Assembly: GCF_031583595.1 (NCBI RefSeq)
Contig: NZ_CP134145.1
Coordinates: 4,650,001 to 4,714,000, forward strand
Direction of reading: 5' to 3'
DNA: 64,000 nt
Origin: Thalassotalea psychrophila
GTDB lineage: Bacteria > Pseudomonadota > Gammaproteobacteria > Enterobacterales > Alteromonadaceae
Each line of letters begins with the position of its first letter. Within the stretch, counting starts at the first letter, position 1. Positions 9,320 to 19,059 of this stretch are shown here, one piece after another. A program made the position numbers and the translations under genes. The notes below the pieces were generated by a model. That model worked only from the letters and a program-made list of their open reading frames with translations. It was not told the origin of the DNA and did not search any database.

Positions 9320-9394
9320 TCAACGCAACACCCGCAATGATTTATAAATCACTACGACAATATGGTTAATCAGAATTAGGTTAAATTTTTTCAT
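9320..9394 (-). CDS. ilvL: ilv operon leader peptide (attenuation), IlvL-like
   Basis: A 24-codon frame begins with ATG at 9394 and ends with TGA at 9320. It starts MKKFNLILINHIVVVIY and ends KSLRVLR. Twelve of 24 residues are Ile, Leu or Val, including I-V-V-V-I in a row. Composition, size and position just before a strong terminator match leader peptides of the ilvGMEDA attenuator, although the sequence differs from the E. coli one. The Shine-Dalgarno is weak (an A-rich stretch). Charged branched-chain tRNAs would let translation finish and the terminator fold. Shortage would stall the ribosome and let ilvEDA be read. The peptide itself probably has no other function. Confidence 0.85.
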   Translation of the reverse strand: MKKFNLILINHIVVVIYKSLRVLR

Positions 9395-9436
9395 TAATTT
9401 TTGCTTTTTTTAATACGCTATTTTGCAAGTCCCTAA

Positions 9437-9465
9437 GTTTTAACACAGCATTTACGTGGTCACAA
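9437..9465 (-). promoter_or_regulatory. candidate sigma-70 promoter for the ilv leader
   Basis: In the minus sense TTGTGA (9465-9460) and TAAAAC (9442-9437) are 17 bp apart. Transcription would begin near 9430, about 36 nt before the leader-peptide ATG. The -10 box is poor, and other AT-rich hexamers lie nearby, so this is only a candidate. Confidence 0.3.
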
Positions 9466-9617
9466 GCTTTTTATACACAAAACCTGTTTAAATACTTATT
9501 CTATTTTATTGAATATTATTTCAAATACGTATTAGAAATTATTTTTGCCCATAAATTTAAAATGAAGACTAAACTTAAATGACTAATGGATTAGTTAATA
9601 AGCTAAATGGAATTATT

Positions 9618-11150
9618 ATGGCTCTCGCATCTATCTATACTCGTGCCCGAATAGGGCTGGAATCTCCCCTTGTATCAATTGAAATTCATTTAAGTGCCGG
9701 CTTACCTGCCTTTCAAATTGTTGGTTTAGCGGAAACATCTGTAAAAGAATCAAAAAATAGAGTCCGTAGCGCGCTGATAAATTGTGGCTATGAATTCCCT
9801 TGTCAAAGAATCGTAGTAAATCTTGCACCTGCCGACTTACCCAAAGAGGGTGGACATTTCGATTTGCCTATTGCCGTAGGCATTCTGGCAGCCTCGAATC
9901 AAATTCCTAATGCAGAGTTACACAAATATGAATTTGCCGGAGAATTAGCGTTATCAGGCGAGCTTAGATCTATTATTGGTGAAATCCCAATCGCCATTGC
10001 AAGTAGAGATAGCCAGCGCACTTTAATACTTCCTATTGGTAATGCCCAACTCGCCAGCAGAGTTGAAAATGCAAAAATTATTGCTCTACAACACTTAGAA
10101 CAGCTGTTCCCTCATTTTGCTCGCCAACAACCACTGCCTTTAATTAACTATGAAAAACCAGATTTAAGTGCAGACGTATTACATGATTCCATCAAAGATA
10201 TTGCTGATGTGATGGGCCAACCATTAGCCAAAAGAGCATTAGAGCTAGCCGCCGCAGGAAGCCATAATTTACTTTTTATAGGCCCACCTGGCACGGGTAA
10301 AACCATGTTAGCAAGCCGGCTACCGGGTATTTTACCGCAAATGACAAGCACGGAATCACTTGAAACAGCGGCCATTCATTCTATTTGTAGCACTTCAATT
10401 GATAATCAGTATTGGCTAAAACGCCCTTTTCGTGCACCGCATCATACCGCGTCCTCTGCAGCGTTAGTTGGTGGCGGTGGTCAGCCAGTACCAGGTGAGA
10501 TCTCGCTTGCTCACAATGGCGTACTATTTTTAGACGAACTTCCTGAATATGATAGAAAAGTGTTGGATGTGTTACGAGAACCTATGGAGTCTGGTGAAGT
10601 GACCATTTCTAGAGCCATGCATAAAACCACTTACCCGGCTAAGTTTCAACTTGTGGCGGCAATGAATCCGAGCCCTACCGGGTTTTATTTAGATAAACGC
10701 AGCACACCTGAACAGATACTGCGTTACTTAAATAAGTTGTCAGGCCCTTTTCTTGATCGCATTGATATTCAATTAGAAGTAAGCCGACTACCGAAAGGCC
10801 TATGGAATAATAGCGAGCACAATAATGAAACAAGCGAGGCTATTCGGGCAAGAGTGCATAACTGTCGCGAGATACAATTGGCCAGACAAGGAAAAGCAAA
10901 TGCCCATTTAAGTAGCCCAGAGCTAAAGCAGCATTGTTATTTAAATGATGATGATTGTGAATTTTTAGAACTCGCCGTTGAAAAGCTTGGCCTTTCAACC
11001 CGGGCGCACCACAAGTTATTAAAAATAGCCCGCACTATTGCAGATTTAAAAACACAACCGCAAATTAAACGCGAACACTTAGTTGAAGCGTTATCATATC
11101 GAGCCATGGACCGATTGATTCAACATTTAACTGAGAGTATGTCCGGTTAG
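9618..11150 (+). CDS. comM: YifB/ComM-family Mg-chelatase-like AAA+ ATPase
   Basis: About 510 residues from the ATG at 9618. An in-frame ATG at 9579 exists, but family members begin at MALASIYTRARIG, so the inner start is preferred. The N-terminal Lon-like fold domain (VSIEIHLSAGLPAFQIVGLAE) is followed by the AAA+ core, with Walker A GPPGTGKT and Walker B VLFLDELPE. The C-terminal Mg-chelatase helical domain contains LSTRAHHKLLKIARTIADL. ComM is a branch-migration helicase that extends heteroduplex during natural transformation. It is divergent from the ilv leader, and its 3' end overlaps the tail of ilvY by 3 to 4 nt on the opposite strand. Confidence 0.95.
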   Translation: MALASIYTRARIGLESPLVSIEIHLSAGLPAFQIVGLAETSVKESKNRVRSALINCGYEFPCQRIVVNLAPADLPKEGGHFDLPIAVGILAASNQIPNAELHKYEFAGELALSGELRSIIGEIPIAIASRDSQRTLILPIGNAQLASRVENAKIIALQHLEQLFPHFARQQPLPLINYEKPDLSADVLHDSIKDIADVMGQPLAKRALELAAAGSHNLLFIGPPGTGKTMLASRLPGILPQMTSTESLETAAIHSICSTSIDNQYWLKRPFRAPHHTASSAALVGGGGQPVPGEISLAHNGVLFLDELPEYDRKVLDVLREPMESGEVTISRAMHKTTYPAKFQLVAAMNPSPTGFYLDKRSTPEQILRYLNKLSGPFLDRIDIQLEVSRLPKGLWNNSEHNNETSEAIRARVHNCREIQLARQGKANAHLSSPELKQHCYLNDDDCEFLELAVEKLGLSTRAHHKLLKIARTIADLKTQPQIKREHLVEALSYRAMDRLIQHLTESMSG

Positions 11151-12031
11151 CCTTCTAGTACTGTCGCCATAAATGCGTTGATCACGGATTCATTCATCCG
11201 CTTTTTCAAGCAACATATACCTAGCTCGAATGGTTTCATTGCTGATGGTACGGTAAGTCTTTGAATTCTGTCTTTCACTGGGCTGTTTTCTAACACGACT
11301 TCCGGAGCCACACCAACACCACAGCCCAAAGCAACCATAGACACTAATGCTTCATGACCAGATACGGTCGCATAAATATTGGGCTTACCCTCACCTTTTT
11401 GTCGATACCATTTTTCAAAGCGATCACGCGCCGCACCATGGTCTGGCAAAATAATTGGGATATCAGGCCAACTCACTTGTCTTTGTTCAAGCTGTTGCTT
11501 CACTTTACAGTCAATTACAGGAGCAATAATCGATATTGGAATTTGCGCTATGGAATGAAAGTAACAACTTTTTGCCAACGACTCAGGATGTGCAGCAATA
11601 GCAAAATCTACCTGGCGATCAATGACTTTACTCACTGCATCTTCAGCATTACCAGTTTCAAGCATGATCTCAATTTGCGGATATAAACGTCTAAAGCCAT
11701 CAAGTAATTGCGGTAAATGCGAATAAGCTGCTGTTACTGAACAATAAATGCTTAACTTACCGGTCAGTTGTGGTTGCTCGGCTAAAATGTCTCCCTGAAA
11801 CTCTTGCCACTGTTGCAGCTGCTGGTTGGCATATTTTTCAAATTTAACCCCAGCTTTTGTTAATACGGCAGTGCGATTGTCCCGTTGTAATAACTTACAA
11901 CCAACCTCCTCTTCTATGCGTTGGATCATGCGAGATAGCGTTGATGGACTGACATGATGAGCATGAGCCGTTTGGCCAAAATGTAGGCTGTTCGCTAAAT
12001 GCGTGAACACCTGTAAAGATTTTATATCCAT
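11147..12031 (-). CDS. ilvY: LysR-type activator IlvY
   Basis: 294 residues. The N-terminal winged HTH (MDIKSLQVFTHLANSLHFGQTA, then SPSTLSRMIQRIEEEVG) is followed by the co-inducer domain, with GKLSIYCSVTAAYSHLPQLLDGFRRLYPQIEI and VSMVALGCGVGVAPEVVLE. The sequence and the divergent placement next to ilvC identify it as IlvY. IlvY activates ilvC when acetolactate or acetohydroxybutyrate builds up, and represses itself. Its stop codon lies inside the last codons of convergent comM. Confidence 0.93.
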   Translation of the reverse strand: MDIKSLQVFTHLANSLHFGQTAHAHHVSPSTLSRMIQRIEEEVGCKLLQRDNRTAVLTKAGVKFEKYANQQLQQWQEFQGDILAEQPQLTGKLSIYCSVTAAYSHLPQLLDGFRRLYPQIEIMLETGNAEDAVSKVIDRQVDFAIAAHPESLAKSCYFHSIAQIPISIIAPVIDCKVKQQLEQRQVSWPDIPIILPDHGAARDRFEKWYRQKGEGKPNIYATVSGHEALVSMVALGCGVGVAPEVVLENSPVKDRIQRLTVPSAMKPFELGICCLKKRMNESVINAFMATVLEG

Positions 12032-12177
12032 ATCCTTGCTACACCTAAGTTTGAGTTACATTGTTTCACATTATGCAACATAGTAATGCATATATATCAC
12101 TTTAAGCAATCACTACATTGTCGTATATTAAATTATCGCTACGATAAATACGTAGCCCCAATATTTAGGAGCGCCTC
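12032..12177. promoter_or_regulatory. ilvY-ilvC divergent control region
   Basis: A 146-bp region between the two divergent starts must hold both promoters and the IlvY operators. A candidate dyad is TGCAACATAGTAATGCA (12074-12090), with another partial dyad (TTG-n9-CAA) overlapping it upstream. ilvC has a clear ribosome-binding site, GGAG 7 nt before its ATG. Operator assignment is by analogy with E. coli ilvYC and is not certain. Confidence 0.5.
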
Positions 12178-13662
12178 ATGGCCAATTATTTCAATACTTT
12201 AAGTTTACGCGAGCAATTATCGCAATTAGGCAAATGTCGTTTCATGCAACGTGACGAATTCAGCGATGGTTGTAATTTCATCAAAGGTTGGAATATCGTA
12301 ATTGTAGGTTGTGGTGCACAAGGTTTAAACCAAGGTTTAAACATGCGCGATTCTGGTTTAAACATTTCTTATGCATTACGTGACGCGGCGATTGCTGAAA
12401 AACGTCAATCTTGGCAGTGGGCCACTGAAAATGGTTTTACTGTTGGCAACTACGAAGAATTAATCCCGCAAGCCGATTTAGTATTAAACCTTACCCCAGA
12501 TAAACAGCATACTTCTGCAGTATCTGCGGTAATGCCATTAATGAAGCAAGGTTCAACTTTAGCTTATTCTCATGGTTTCAACATTGTTGAAGAAGGCATG
12601 CAAATTCGTAAAGACATTACTGTTGTTATGGTTGCACCTAAGTGTCCAGGTACTGAAGTACGTGAAGAATACAAACGTGGTTTTGGTGTACCAACGTTAA
12701 TTGCTGTTCATCCAGAAAATGATCCTCAAGGTAATGGTTTTGCCATCGCTAAAGCATATGCTTCTGCAACTGGTGGTGATCGTGCTGGTGTTCTTGAGTC
12801 ATCATTCATTGCTGAAGTTAAGTCTGACTTAATGGGCGAGCAAACTATTCTTTGTGGCATGTTGCAAACTGCAGCGGTATTAGGGCATCAACAACTTATT
12901 GCTCAAGGTATGGACGCAGCTTACGCACGTAAATTATTACAGTACGGTTTAGAAACTACTACTGAAGGCTTAAAACACGGCGGCATCACTAACATGATGG
13001 ACCGTTTATCAAACCCTGCAAAAATTAAAGCGTTTGATATGTCTGAAGAATTAAAAGTAATTTTACGCCCATTATTTAACAAGCACATGGACGACATCAT
13101 CGAAGGTGAATTCTCATCGACTATGATGGCTGATTGGCATAACGATGACGCTAACTTATTAAAGTGGCGTGCTGAAACAGCAGAGTCAACGTTTGAAAAA
13201 GCTGCTGATTGTGACACTGAAATTACTGAACAAGAATATTACGACAAAGGCATTTTCGTTGTTGCAATGATCAAAGCCGGTGTTGAGTTAGCATTCGAAG
13301 CTATGGTTGCTGCTGGCATTATCGAAGAGTCTGCTTACTATGAGTCGCTTCATGAAACGCCACTTATTGCTAACTGTATTGCTCGTAACAAGTTATATGA
13401 AATGAACGTAGTTATTTCTGATACCGCTGAGTACGGCAACTACTTATTCACTCATGCTGCAGTTCCATTACTTGCTGATTTTGCTAAAAACTTAACTGTT
13501 GAAGAGTTAGGTGAAGGCATTGCTTCTACGTCAAATGGCGTTGATAACGTACGTTTAATTGAAGTTAACGAAGCAATTCGTAACCATCCAGTTGAAGTTG
13601 TTGGTCACAAGCTTCGTGGTTACATGACTGATATGAAACGTATTGTTGAAGCAAATCAGTAA
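12178..13662 (+). CDS. ilvC: Ketol-acid reductoisomerase, class II
   Basis: 494 residues, the long class II form as in E. coli (491), with a duplicated C-terminal knotted domain. It isomerises and reduces acetolactate or acetohydroxybutyrate with NADPH and Mg2+. The Rossmann motif is [21 protein letters not shown]. Further motifs are [30 protein letters not shown] and the metal-binding [15 protein letters not shown]. It is controlled by divergent IlvY and ends before a hairpin terminator at about 13.7 kb. Confidence 0.98.
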   Translation: MANYFNTLSLREQLSQLGKCRFMQRDEFSDGCNFIKGWNIVIVGCGAQGLNQGLNMRDSGLNISYALRDAAIAEKRQSWQWATENGFTVGNYEELIPQADLVLNLTPDKQHTSAVSAVMPLMKQGSTLAYSHGFNIVEEGMQIRKDITVVMVAPKCPGTEVREEYKRGFGVPTLIAVHPENDPQGNGFAIAKAYASATGGDRAGVLESSFIAEVKSDLMGEQTILCGMLQTAAVLGHQQLIAQGMDAAYARKLLQYGLETTTEGLKHGGITNMMDRLSNPAKIKAFDMSEELKVILRPLFNKHMDDIIEGEFSSTMMADWHNDDANLLKWRAETAESTFEKAADCDTEITEQEYYDKGIFVVAMIKAGVELAFEAMVAAGIIEESAYYESLHETPLIANCIARNKLYEMNVVISDTAEYGNYLFTHAAVPLLADFAKNLTVEELGEGIASTSNGVDNVRLIEVNEAIRNHPVEVVGHKLRGYMTDMKRIVEANQ

Positions 13663-13697
13663 GCAATCACACTGAAGCTATAAAGGTTTACTCCTTG

Positions 13698-13764
13698 GCC
13701 TGCAGTTTATAAATGCTCGTACCTTTAATGGTTACGGGTGTTTATACTCTGCAGGCAGTTTTTT
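13698..13764 (+). terminator. ilvC intrinsic terminator (long hairpin)
   Basis: GCCTGCAG (13698-13705) pairs with CTGCAGGC (13749-13756). Inner ATAAA/TTTAT and CGTACC/GGTTACG segments extend the stem, and TTTTTT begins at 13759. It lies 36 nt after the ilvC stop codon on the coding strand. Confidence 0.6.
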
Positions 13765-13918
13765 AATTCCTCTCTTATTAAATTTTCTAACAAAATATCT
13801 ACTTTTATCTTTAGCTTGAACTCATACCAAAAGCCCAATAAATAATTGCTTTGCTAGAGAATTCACCTAGAATGTGCGCCAAGTACTAATTAATGTCAAT
13901 TTCAGCAAAGATAGATAA

Positions 13919-14998
13919 ATGAACAATCCTATTAATAAAATTCTGGTTATCAATACCGGCGGCACTATTACTATGGCGGCAAAAGCCACCGGCGAATTGC
14001 AGGCTAGTAAAGGCGAAGTTCTGGTCGAGCTTATCAAAGACTTAACCAGTGATTTATGTTCAACCATTGAAGTGAAACCATTAACATTAGCTAATGGTGA
14101 TGTACTTGGCACCAGTGATTCAAGTGAAATAGGGCCTAGACATTGGGATGCGATGGCTAGCATGATCATAAATCTAAACGATGATTATGATGGTTTTGTT
14201 ATTTTGCATGGCACCGACACTATGTCATATACCGCTTCTGCTCTATCTTTTTGTTTAGCACAAAATACCAAGCCTGTAGTTGTAACTGGCGCGCAAGTGC
14301 CTTTAAGTAAGCCCGGCAGCGATGGCTTACAAAACTTGCGTCTAGCACTTTATGTTGCAGACCAATCAGGGAAGTCATTACCACAATTATCAGAAGTGAT
14401 GATTTGTTTTGCTGGACAATTATTGCGTGGCAATCGTTCGAGAAAATCTTCAACCCGTTCAGCCGTTGGGTTTTCTACCCCTAATGCACAAATATTAGGA
14501 GAGCTGTTTCCTGTACCAACTATATTTACTGAGCAACTTCGCCCTTTACCAAATAGCTATCCGCCATTAAATTCTAGTTCGTTAGGCTTTAGCGATAAAG
14601 TATTGAGCATGAATTTAAACCCTGGCTTTACCGGTGAGCTACTATTAAAAATTATCATAGGTAGTGACATTGAAGGCTTAGTTTTACGTGTATTTGGTAG
14701 TGGTACTGCACCCGATAGTTTCAATTTGGCCGACGTTGTTAAACAAGCGCAGCAACAAACCAATAATCGCTTTAAATGTGCGGTAATTGTGACCGATGTT
14801 TACAACGGTAGTTTAGACATTCATCGTTATGAAGCAGGTAAAAACTTACGCTCTAAGTCTATTATTGATGGTAGAGATATGACCCCAGAAGCGGCAAGCA
14901 CCAAGCTAATGTGGGCATTGGGCAGTGAAGATCGTAAACAGCAATTAGTTAAGTTATTAGGCTCTGCGGTTTGTAAAGAAATGACTGCTGCTAGATAA
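13919..14998 (+). CDS. ansA: L-asparaginase, type I (cytoplasmic)
   Basis: 359 residues. The N-terminal catalytic threonine motif is ILVINTGGTITMAAKATGE. The second site is GFVILHGTDTMSYTASALSFCL, followed by KPVVVTGAQVPLSKPGSDGLQNLR. No signal peptide is present, which favours the low-affinity cytoplasmic AnsA over the periplasmic AnsB. It hydrolyses asparagine to aspartate and ammonia. It is slightly longer than E. coli AnsA (338). It appears monocistronic and convergent with proA. Confidence 0.9.
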   Translation: MNNPINKILVINTGGTITMAAKATGELQASKGEVLVELIKDLTSDLCSTIEVKPLTLANGDVLGTSDSSEIGPRHWDAMASMIINLNDDYDGFVILHGTDTMSYTASALSFCLAQNTKPVVVTGAQVPLSKPGSDGLQNLRLALYVADQSGKSLPQLSEVMICFAGQLLRGNRSRKSSTRSAVGFSTPNAQILGELFPVPTIFTEQLRPLPNSYPPLNSSSLGFSDKVLSMNLNPGFTGELLLKIIIGSDIEGLVLRVFGSGTAPDSFNLADVVKQAQQQTNNRFKCAVIVTDVYNGSLDIHRYEAGKNLRSKSIIDGRDMTPEAASTKLMWALGSEDRKQQLVKLLGSAVCKEMTAAR

Positions 14999-15053
14999 GC
15001 GGCCGTTCTATGAAAAATCACCGATAAACGCGGTATATGTTAACTTACACCAC

Positions 15054-15090
15054 GTCATCCCGGAGGAGCTCAAGCGACATCCGGGACCTC
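15054..15090. repeat. REP-like palindromic element
   Basis: TCCCGGA (15058-15064) and TCCGGGA (15080-15086) form a stem within CGTCATCCCGGA and CATCCGGGACC. It sits between convergent ansA and proA. The layout resembles the other two small palindromic elements at about 20.35 and 27.9 kb, suggesting a dispersed REP family that may also end transcription. Confidence 0.5.
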
Positions 15091-15156
15091 ATCAGGAAGT
15101 AACGTGCACTTGTAAGATGCGCGGTGTTATGCCTGCAAAGGAGTTAGTCCTAAGCT

Positions 15157-16419
15157 CTATTTCCTGACCGCACCTTCACCAAAGACAATAAATTTTTCTG
15201 TAGTCAAAGCTTCTAGTCCCATTGGTCCATATGCGTGTAATTTACTGGTAGAAATACCAATCTCTGAGCCTAAACCAAGCTCACCACCATCAGAGAACCT
15301 TGATGAAGCATTCACCATCACTACCGACGAATTAATTCGACGCACAAATTCGTTTGCGCGAGAATAATCCTGAGTAACAATAACTTCGGTATGATCAGAG
15401 CTAAATTGTTGAATATGAGCAATAGCATCGTCATAATTTGCAACTTGTTTTATAGCAATTTCTTGCGCTAAATATTCGGCATCATAATCTTCATCCGTGG
15501 CTAAACTGCCACCGGTAAACTTACTGATACTCTTCTCACAAGCATGTACTTTAACACTGAACTCTGCCAATGCAGTTGCTGCAATAGGTAAAAACTCGTC
15601 GGCAATATCTTGATGTACTAGTAATGTTTCCAAAGAGTTACAAGCACTCGGCCTTTGGGTTTTACCATTAACTAAAATATTAACAGCCTTGTTGATATCT
15701 GCATACTTATCCACAAAAAGGTGGCAAACACCTTTAAAATGCTGAATAACTGGAATACGAGAGTTATCACTTACATAGCGAATCAGCCCTTCGCCACCGC
15801 GGGGAATAACCAAATCAATATCTTGATTCAAGGTTAGAAGTTTTTCGATAACACTTCGATCAGGGTCTGGTACTACACAAACCATATCAGGCTGTAGTGA
15901 AAACTCTTTTAATGTGTCATGTAAAATAGCGGCAATAGCTAAATTACTATGCAAAGCCTCGCTGCCCCCCCTTAAAATAACAGCATTACCTGACTTTAAA
16001 CAAAGTGCAGCTGCTTCAGCTGTAACATTAGGACGTGCTTCATAAATCATAGCAATTACCCCTAATGGGATACGCATTTTTCCAACTTCAATACCAGTAG
16101 GTCGGTTAGTCATTGCAGAGCGGCTGCCCACAGGGTCAGGCAGGTTTACAATATCAATGATAGCATCGCTAATGCCCTGAACACGCTCAGAAGTTAATAA
16201 CAAACGGTCAAGCATGGCTGTGGATAAACCTTTAGCTTCACCGGCACTAATATCTTTGGCATTCTCAGCAATTATCGTACTTTCATTGGCAATAAGGTTA
16301 CTTGCCATAGCCGTTAATAATTTATTTTTTATTTCACTATTTAATTGTGCTGCTTGCAATGAAGCTTGTCTTGCTTTTTTGGCAAGCTTGGCAATATCAA
16401 ATGTTGTATCACTACTCAT
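15157..16419 (-). CDS. proA: Gamma-glutamyl phosphate reductase
   Basis: 420 residues of the aldehyde-dehydrogenase fold. The catalytic cysteine is Cys260 in KTQRPSACNSLETLLVH. Other motifs are PLGVIAMIYEARPNVTAEAAALCLKSGNAVILRGGSEA and LGLGSEIGISTSKLHAYGPMG. It reduces gamma-glutamyl phosphate to glutamate semialdehyde with NADPH, the second step of proline synthesis. It follows proB on the same strand after 14 bp, so the two form a proBA operon. Confidence 0.97.
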   Translation of the reverse strand: MSSDTTFDIAKLAKKARQASLQAAQLNSEIKNKLLTAMASNLIANESTIIAENAKDISAGEAKGLSTAMLDRLLLTSERVQGISDAIIDIVNLPDPVGSRSAMTNRPTGIEVGKMRIPLGVIAMIYEARPNVTAEAAALCLKSGNAVILRGGSEALHSNLAIAAILHDTLKEFSLQPDMVCVVPDPDRSVIEKLLTLNQDIDLVIPRGGEGLIRYVSDNSRIPVIQHFKGVCHLFVDKYADINKAVNILVNGKTQRPSACNSLETLLVHQDIADEFLPIAATALAEFSVKVHACEKSISKFTGGSLATDEDYDAEYLAQEIAIKQVANYDDAIAHIQQFSSDHTEVIVTQDYSRANEFVRRINSSVVMVNASSRFSDGGELGLGSEIGISTSKLHAYGPMGLEALTTEKFIVFGEGAVRK

Positions 16420-16433
16420 AATTTTCTACTTAA

Positions 16434-17546
16434 TTAACTTTCTATACTTTCCATCAGCACCAAATCGTCGCGATGGATAATTTCTTTACTCTGACAATAA
16501 CCTAAAATTTGCTCAAAATCAGACGAGTTCTTACCTTTAAGTTTAGCCAAATCCTGACTACTGTACTGACTAATACCTTTTGCCAATACCCGCGTGCCGC
16601 AATGTGCAGTAATATTTACTGACTCGCCTTTAGCAAAATCACCCCAAATTTCGGTTATACCACTAGCAAGCAACGATGCGCCTTTGTTTAACAAGGCATT
16701 AATTGCGCCATCATCAATCACAATTGAACCATGGCTTTTTAAGGTATGCTTTAACCAATGTTTTTTTGCTTTTACCGCAGTGTGTTTAGCGATAAAACGA
16801 GTGCCCGGGTTTTCGCCACGTAATAATTTTTCAAAAATACCGGAATTACTGCCATTTAAAATATAGGTTTCAATGCCATGTTCTATGGCTTTTTCTGCGG
16901 CCTGAATTTTGGTTTTCATTCCGCCGGTGGCAATATGATTAGATGTACCGCCCGCCATGTCATATAGAGCATCATCAATGGTATCAATTTCACTAAACAG
17001 TTTTGCTTCGGGGTTAGATCGCGGGTCGCAGTCAAATACACCGTCAACATCACTTAAAATAAATAAACAGTCAGCGTCGCTCACCATAGCGACTAATGCG
17101 GCTAAATTATCATTATCGCCTACTTTCAACTCTTGAGTTGCAACGGTGTCATTTTCATTCACTACCGGCAGAATATTATTCTCTAGTAATATCCTTAAGG
17201 TGTTTTTAATGTTGATATAACGCTGTCTGTCTTTTAAGTCACCATGAGTGATCAGTAATTGCGAGCAAGCTGTATCAAAAAAGCGTTGCCAATTCGCCAT
17301 CATTTGCATTTGCCCGACTGAGGCCATAGCTTGTTTTGTTGCAATAGAAGGGTTGGGAGAGCCATGATGTATTAACTGACGTCCAGCCGCAACACTGCCA
17401 GAAGATACTAAAATAACTTCTTTGCCTCTGTGGTGGCATTCGGTAATAAAGCGGGCAATAGCCAGCAAATATTTACCACTACAACCTTTACCATCTGGAG
17501 CAACTAAAGCGCTGCCTACCTTGATCACAACTCGTTTAAAATTCAT
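16434..17546 (-). CDS. proB: Glutamate 5-kinase
   Basis: 370 residues. The amino-acid-kinase domain opens with VVIKVGSALVAPDGKG and includes EVILVSSGSVAAGRQL, PVVNENDTVATQELKVGDNDNLAALVA and GGMKTKIQAAEKAIEHG. The C-terminal about 100 residues form a PUA domain (GSIVIDDGAINALLNKGASLLASGI), usually tied to proline feedback. It phosphorylates glutamate to start proline synthesis. The ATG has only a very close GAGGA upstream, an unusually short spacing, but alignment of the N-terminus with the family supports this start. Confidence 0.97.
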   Translation of the reverse strand: MNFKRVVIKVGSALVAPDGKGCSGKYLLAIARFITECHHRGKEVILVSSGSVAAGRQLIHHGSPNPSIATKQAMASVGQMQMMANWQRFFDTACSQLLITHGDLKDRQRYINIKNTLRILLENNILPVVNENDTVATQELKVGDNDNLAALVAMVSDADCLFILSDVDGVFDCDPRSNPEAKLFSEIDTIDDALYDMAGGTSNHIATGGMKTKIQAAEKAIEHGIETYILNGSNSGIFEKLLRGENPGTRFIAKHTAVKAKKHWLKHTLKSHGSIVIDDGAINALLNKGASLLASGITEIWGDFAKGESVNITAHCGTRVLAKGISQYSSQDLAKLKGKNSSDFEQILGYCQSKEIIHRDDLVLMESIES

Positions 17547-17761
17547 TCCTCAACCCGTACTTTTATTAGCTCCCCCTAAGAAAACAGATCGCGACCTGAA
17601 GATCAAATAACTTTTTAAAAATGCATAGATTAATTAACCATAATTTAGAAAAAATCATCAAAAAATACAAAAAGATACACTTAATGCTATTTTTATTGCC
17701 TAGCGTCAAAATCAGCGTTAATCTGAATAATAATTAAATAGTTGAAAAATTAAGAGAAAAT

Positions 17762-19003
17762 ATGTCTGAACTCATTCAACAGTGGTTAACAATGACCGGC
17801 CTTAGTGAGCGGTTAATTTTGCCAGTGTCAGCAGCTATTGGTTTAGTGCTTTTATTAACGATTTGCTGGATAAGCTTTTATATAGCTAAACATTTCGTGC
17901 TTAAATTTGTCCATAAAATGGTTACTAGGACCAATAATCAATGGGATGATTTATTAATTTCACAAAAAGTTTTTGACCGAATTTCCTGGTTAATTCCAGC
18001 GGTTTTATTATTGGCGCTAATGCCATTTTTTATCAGTGAAAATCCTCAATTAGTAGACGCCTTAGCCATATTTGCGAAAGTCGCCATCGCATTACAGGTA
18101 GCACGCAGTTTAAGTGCTTTGTTAAACGTAGCTAACAGCTTATTTCAAGAATCAAGTAAAGAAAAATATCTGCCACTGAACGCCACTATTCAATTACTAA
18201 AGCTTGCTATTTACTTAGTCGCGACAATATTAGCCATTTCGATTCTTATAGATCGGTCACCAATATATTTACTCAGTGGTTTAGGCGCACTAACCGCGGT
18301 TTTATTATTAGTGTTTCAAGATACAATTAAAGGCTTAGTTGCCAGTATTCAAATTTCTGCCAATAAAATGGTCGCTCCTGGAGATTGGATTGAAATGCCA
18401 CAATATGGCGCCGATGGTGATGTATTAGAAATCGCTTTAAATACGGTAAAAGTGCAAAACTGGGATAATACGGTTACCACTATTCCAACTTATGCATTAA
18501 TAAGCGAATCGTTTAAAAACTGGCGCGGTATGTCTAGCTCTGGCGGTAGACGAATAAAACGAAGCATCAGTATCGATATTTCGAGTATCCATTTTTGCTC
18601 TGCTGAGTTATTAGCTAATTTACAACAATTTGAATTTTTAAATGAATATATTAATACCAAGCAAAATGATATTAACGAATTTCATCAACAGAAAGGTATT
18701 GCTGACATAACTAATCCAAATAGCCGACGTCTAACTAATATCGGCACATTTAGAGCGTATATAGCAGCATATTTACAAGAGCACCCGAACGTTCATAACG
18801 ATATGACTTGCATGGTAAGGCAATTAAAGCCTACCGAAGTAGGCGTTTCTTTAGAATTATACTTTTTTAGTAATGATATTAATTGGGTAAACTATGAAGC
18901 GATTCAAGCAGATATTTTTGATCACTTGTTTGCCATAGCACCATTGTTTGAATTAAGAGTATTCCAAACACCTACAGGACACGATTGGCAAGCCAGATCG
19001 TGA
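17762..19003 (+). CDS. ybdG: YbdG-type mechanosensitive channel (MscS superfamily)
   Basis: 413 residues. About five hydrophobic segments precede the MscS pore and beta domain. Highly YbdG-like stretches include SGLGALTAVLLLVFQDTIKGLVASIQ, PGDWIEMPQYGADGDVLEIALNTVKVQNWDNTVTTIP and ESFKNWRGMSSSGGRRIKRSISID. E. coli YbdG (MscM) is a small-conductance channel of the inner membrane that responds to hypo-osmotic stress, and a similar role is inferred. It stands alone, divergent from proBA with about 215 bp between starts, and convergent with tesB. Confidence 0.92.
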   Translation: MSELIQQWLTMTGLSERLILPVSAAIGLVLLLTICWISFYIAKHFVLKFVHKMVTRTNNQWDDLLISQKVFDRISWLIPAVLLLALMPFFISENPQLVDALAIFAKVAIALQVARSLSALLNVANSLFQESSKEKYLPLNATIQLLKLAIYLVATILAISILIDRSPIYLLSGLGALTAVLLLVFQDTIKGLVASIQISANKMVAPGDWIEMPQYGADGDVLEIALNTVKVQNWDNTVTTIPTYALISESFKNWRGMSSSGGRRIKRSISIDISSIHFCSAELLANLQQFEFLNEYINTKQNDINEFHQQKGIADITNPNSRRLTNIGTFRAYIAAYLQEHPNVHNDMTCMVRQLKPTEVGVSLELYFFSNDINWVNYEAIQADIFDHLFAIAPLFELRVFQTPTGHDWQARS

Positions 19004-19032
19004 TTCATCCAGATTAAAAAATATCAGCTAGT

Positions 19033-19059
19033 CAGTATTAATTTTCACTATTAATACTG
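19033..19059. terminator. bidirectional inverted repeat between ybdG and tesB
   Basis: CAGTATTAAT (19033-19042) and ATTAATACTG (19050-19059) make a perfect 10-bp stem with a 7-nt loop. It overlaps the last codons of tesB and lies 30 nt after ybdG. It is low in GC, so termination strength is uncertain. Confidence 0.45.

Noticed and set aside
9524..9533. AATACGTATT, a match to the starch operator core
   Set aside because: It lies between comM and the ilv leader, flanks do not match the starch sites and no carbohydrate gene is near. Likely chance in AT-rich DNA.
9579..9617. Longer start for comM
   Set aside because: The extra 13 residues do not match the family, whose N-terminus aligns with the ATG at 9618.
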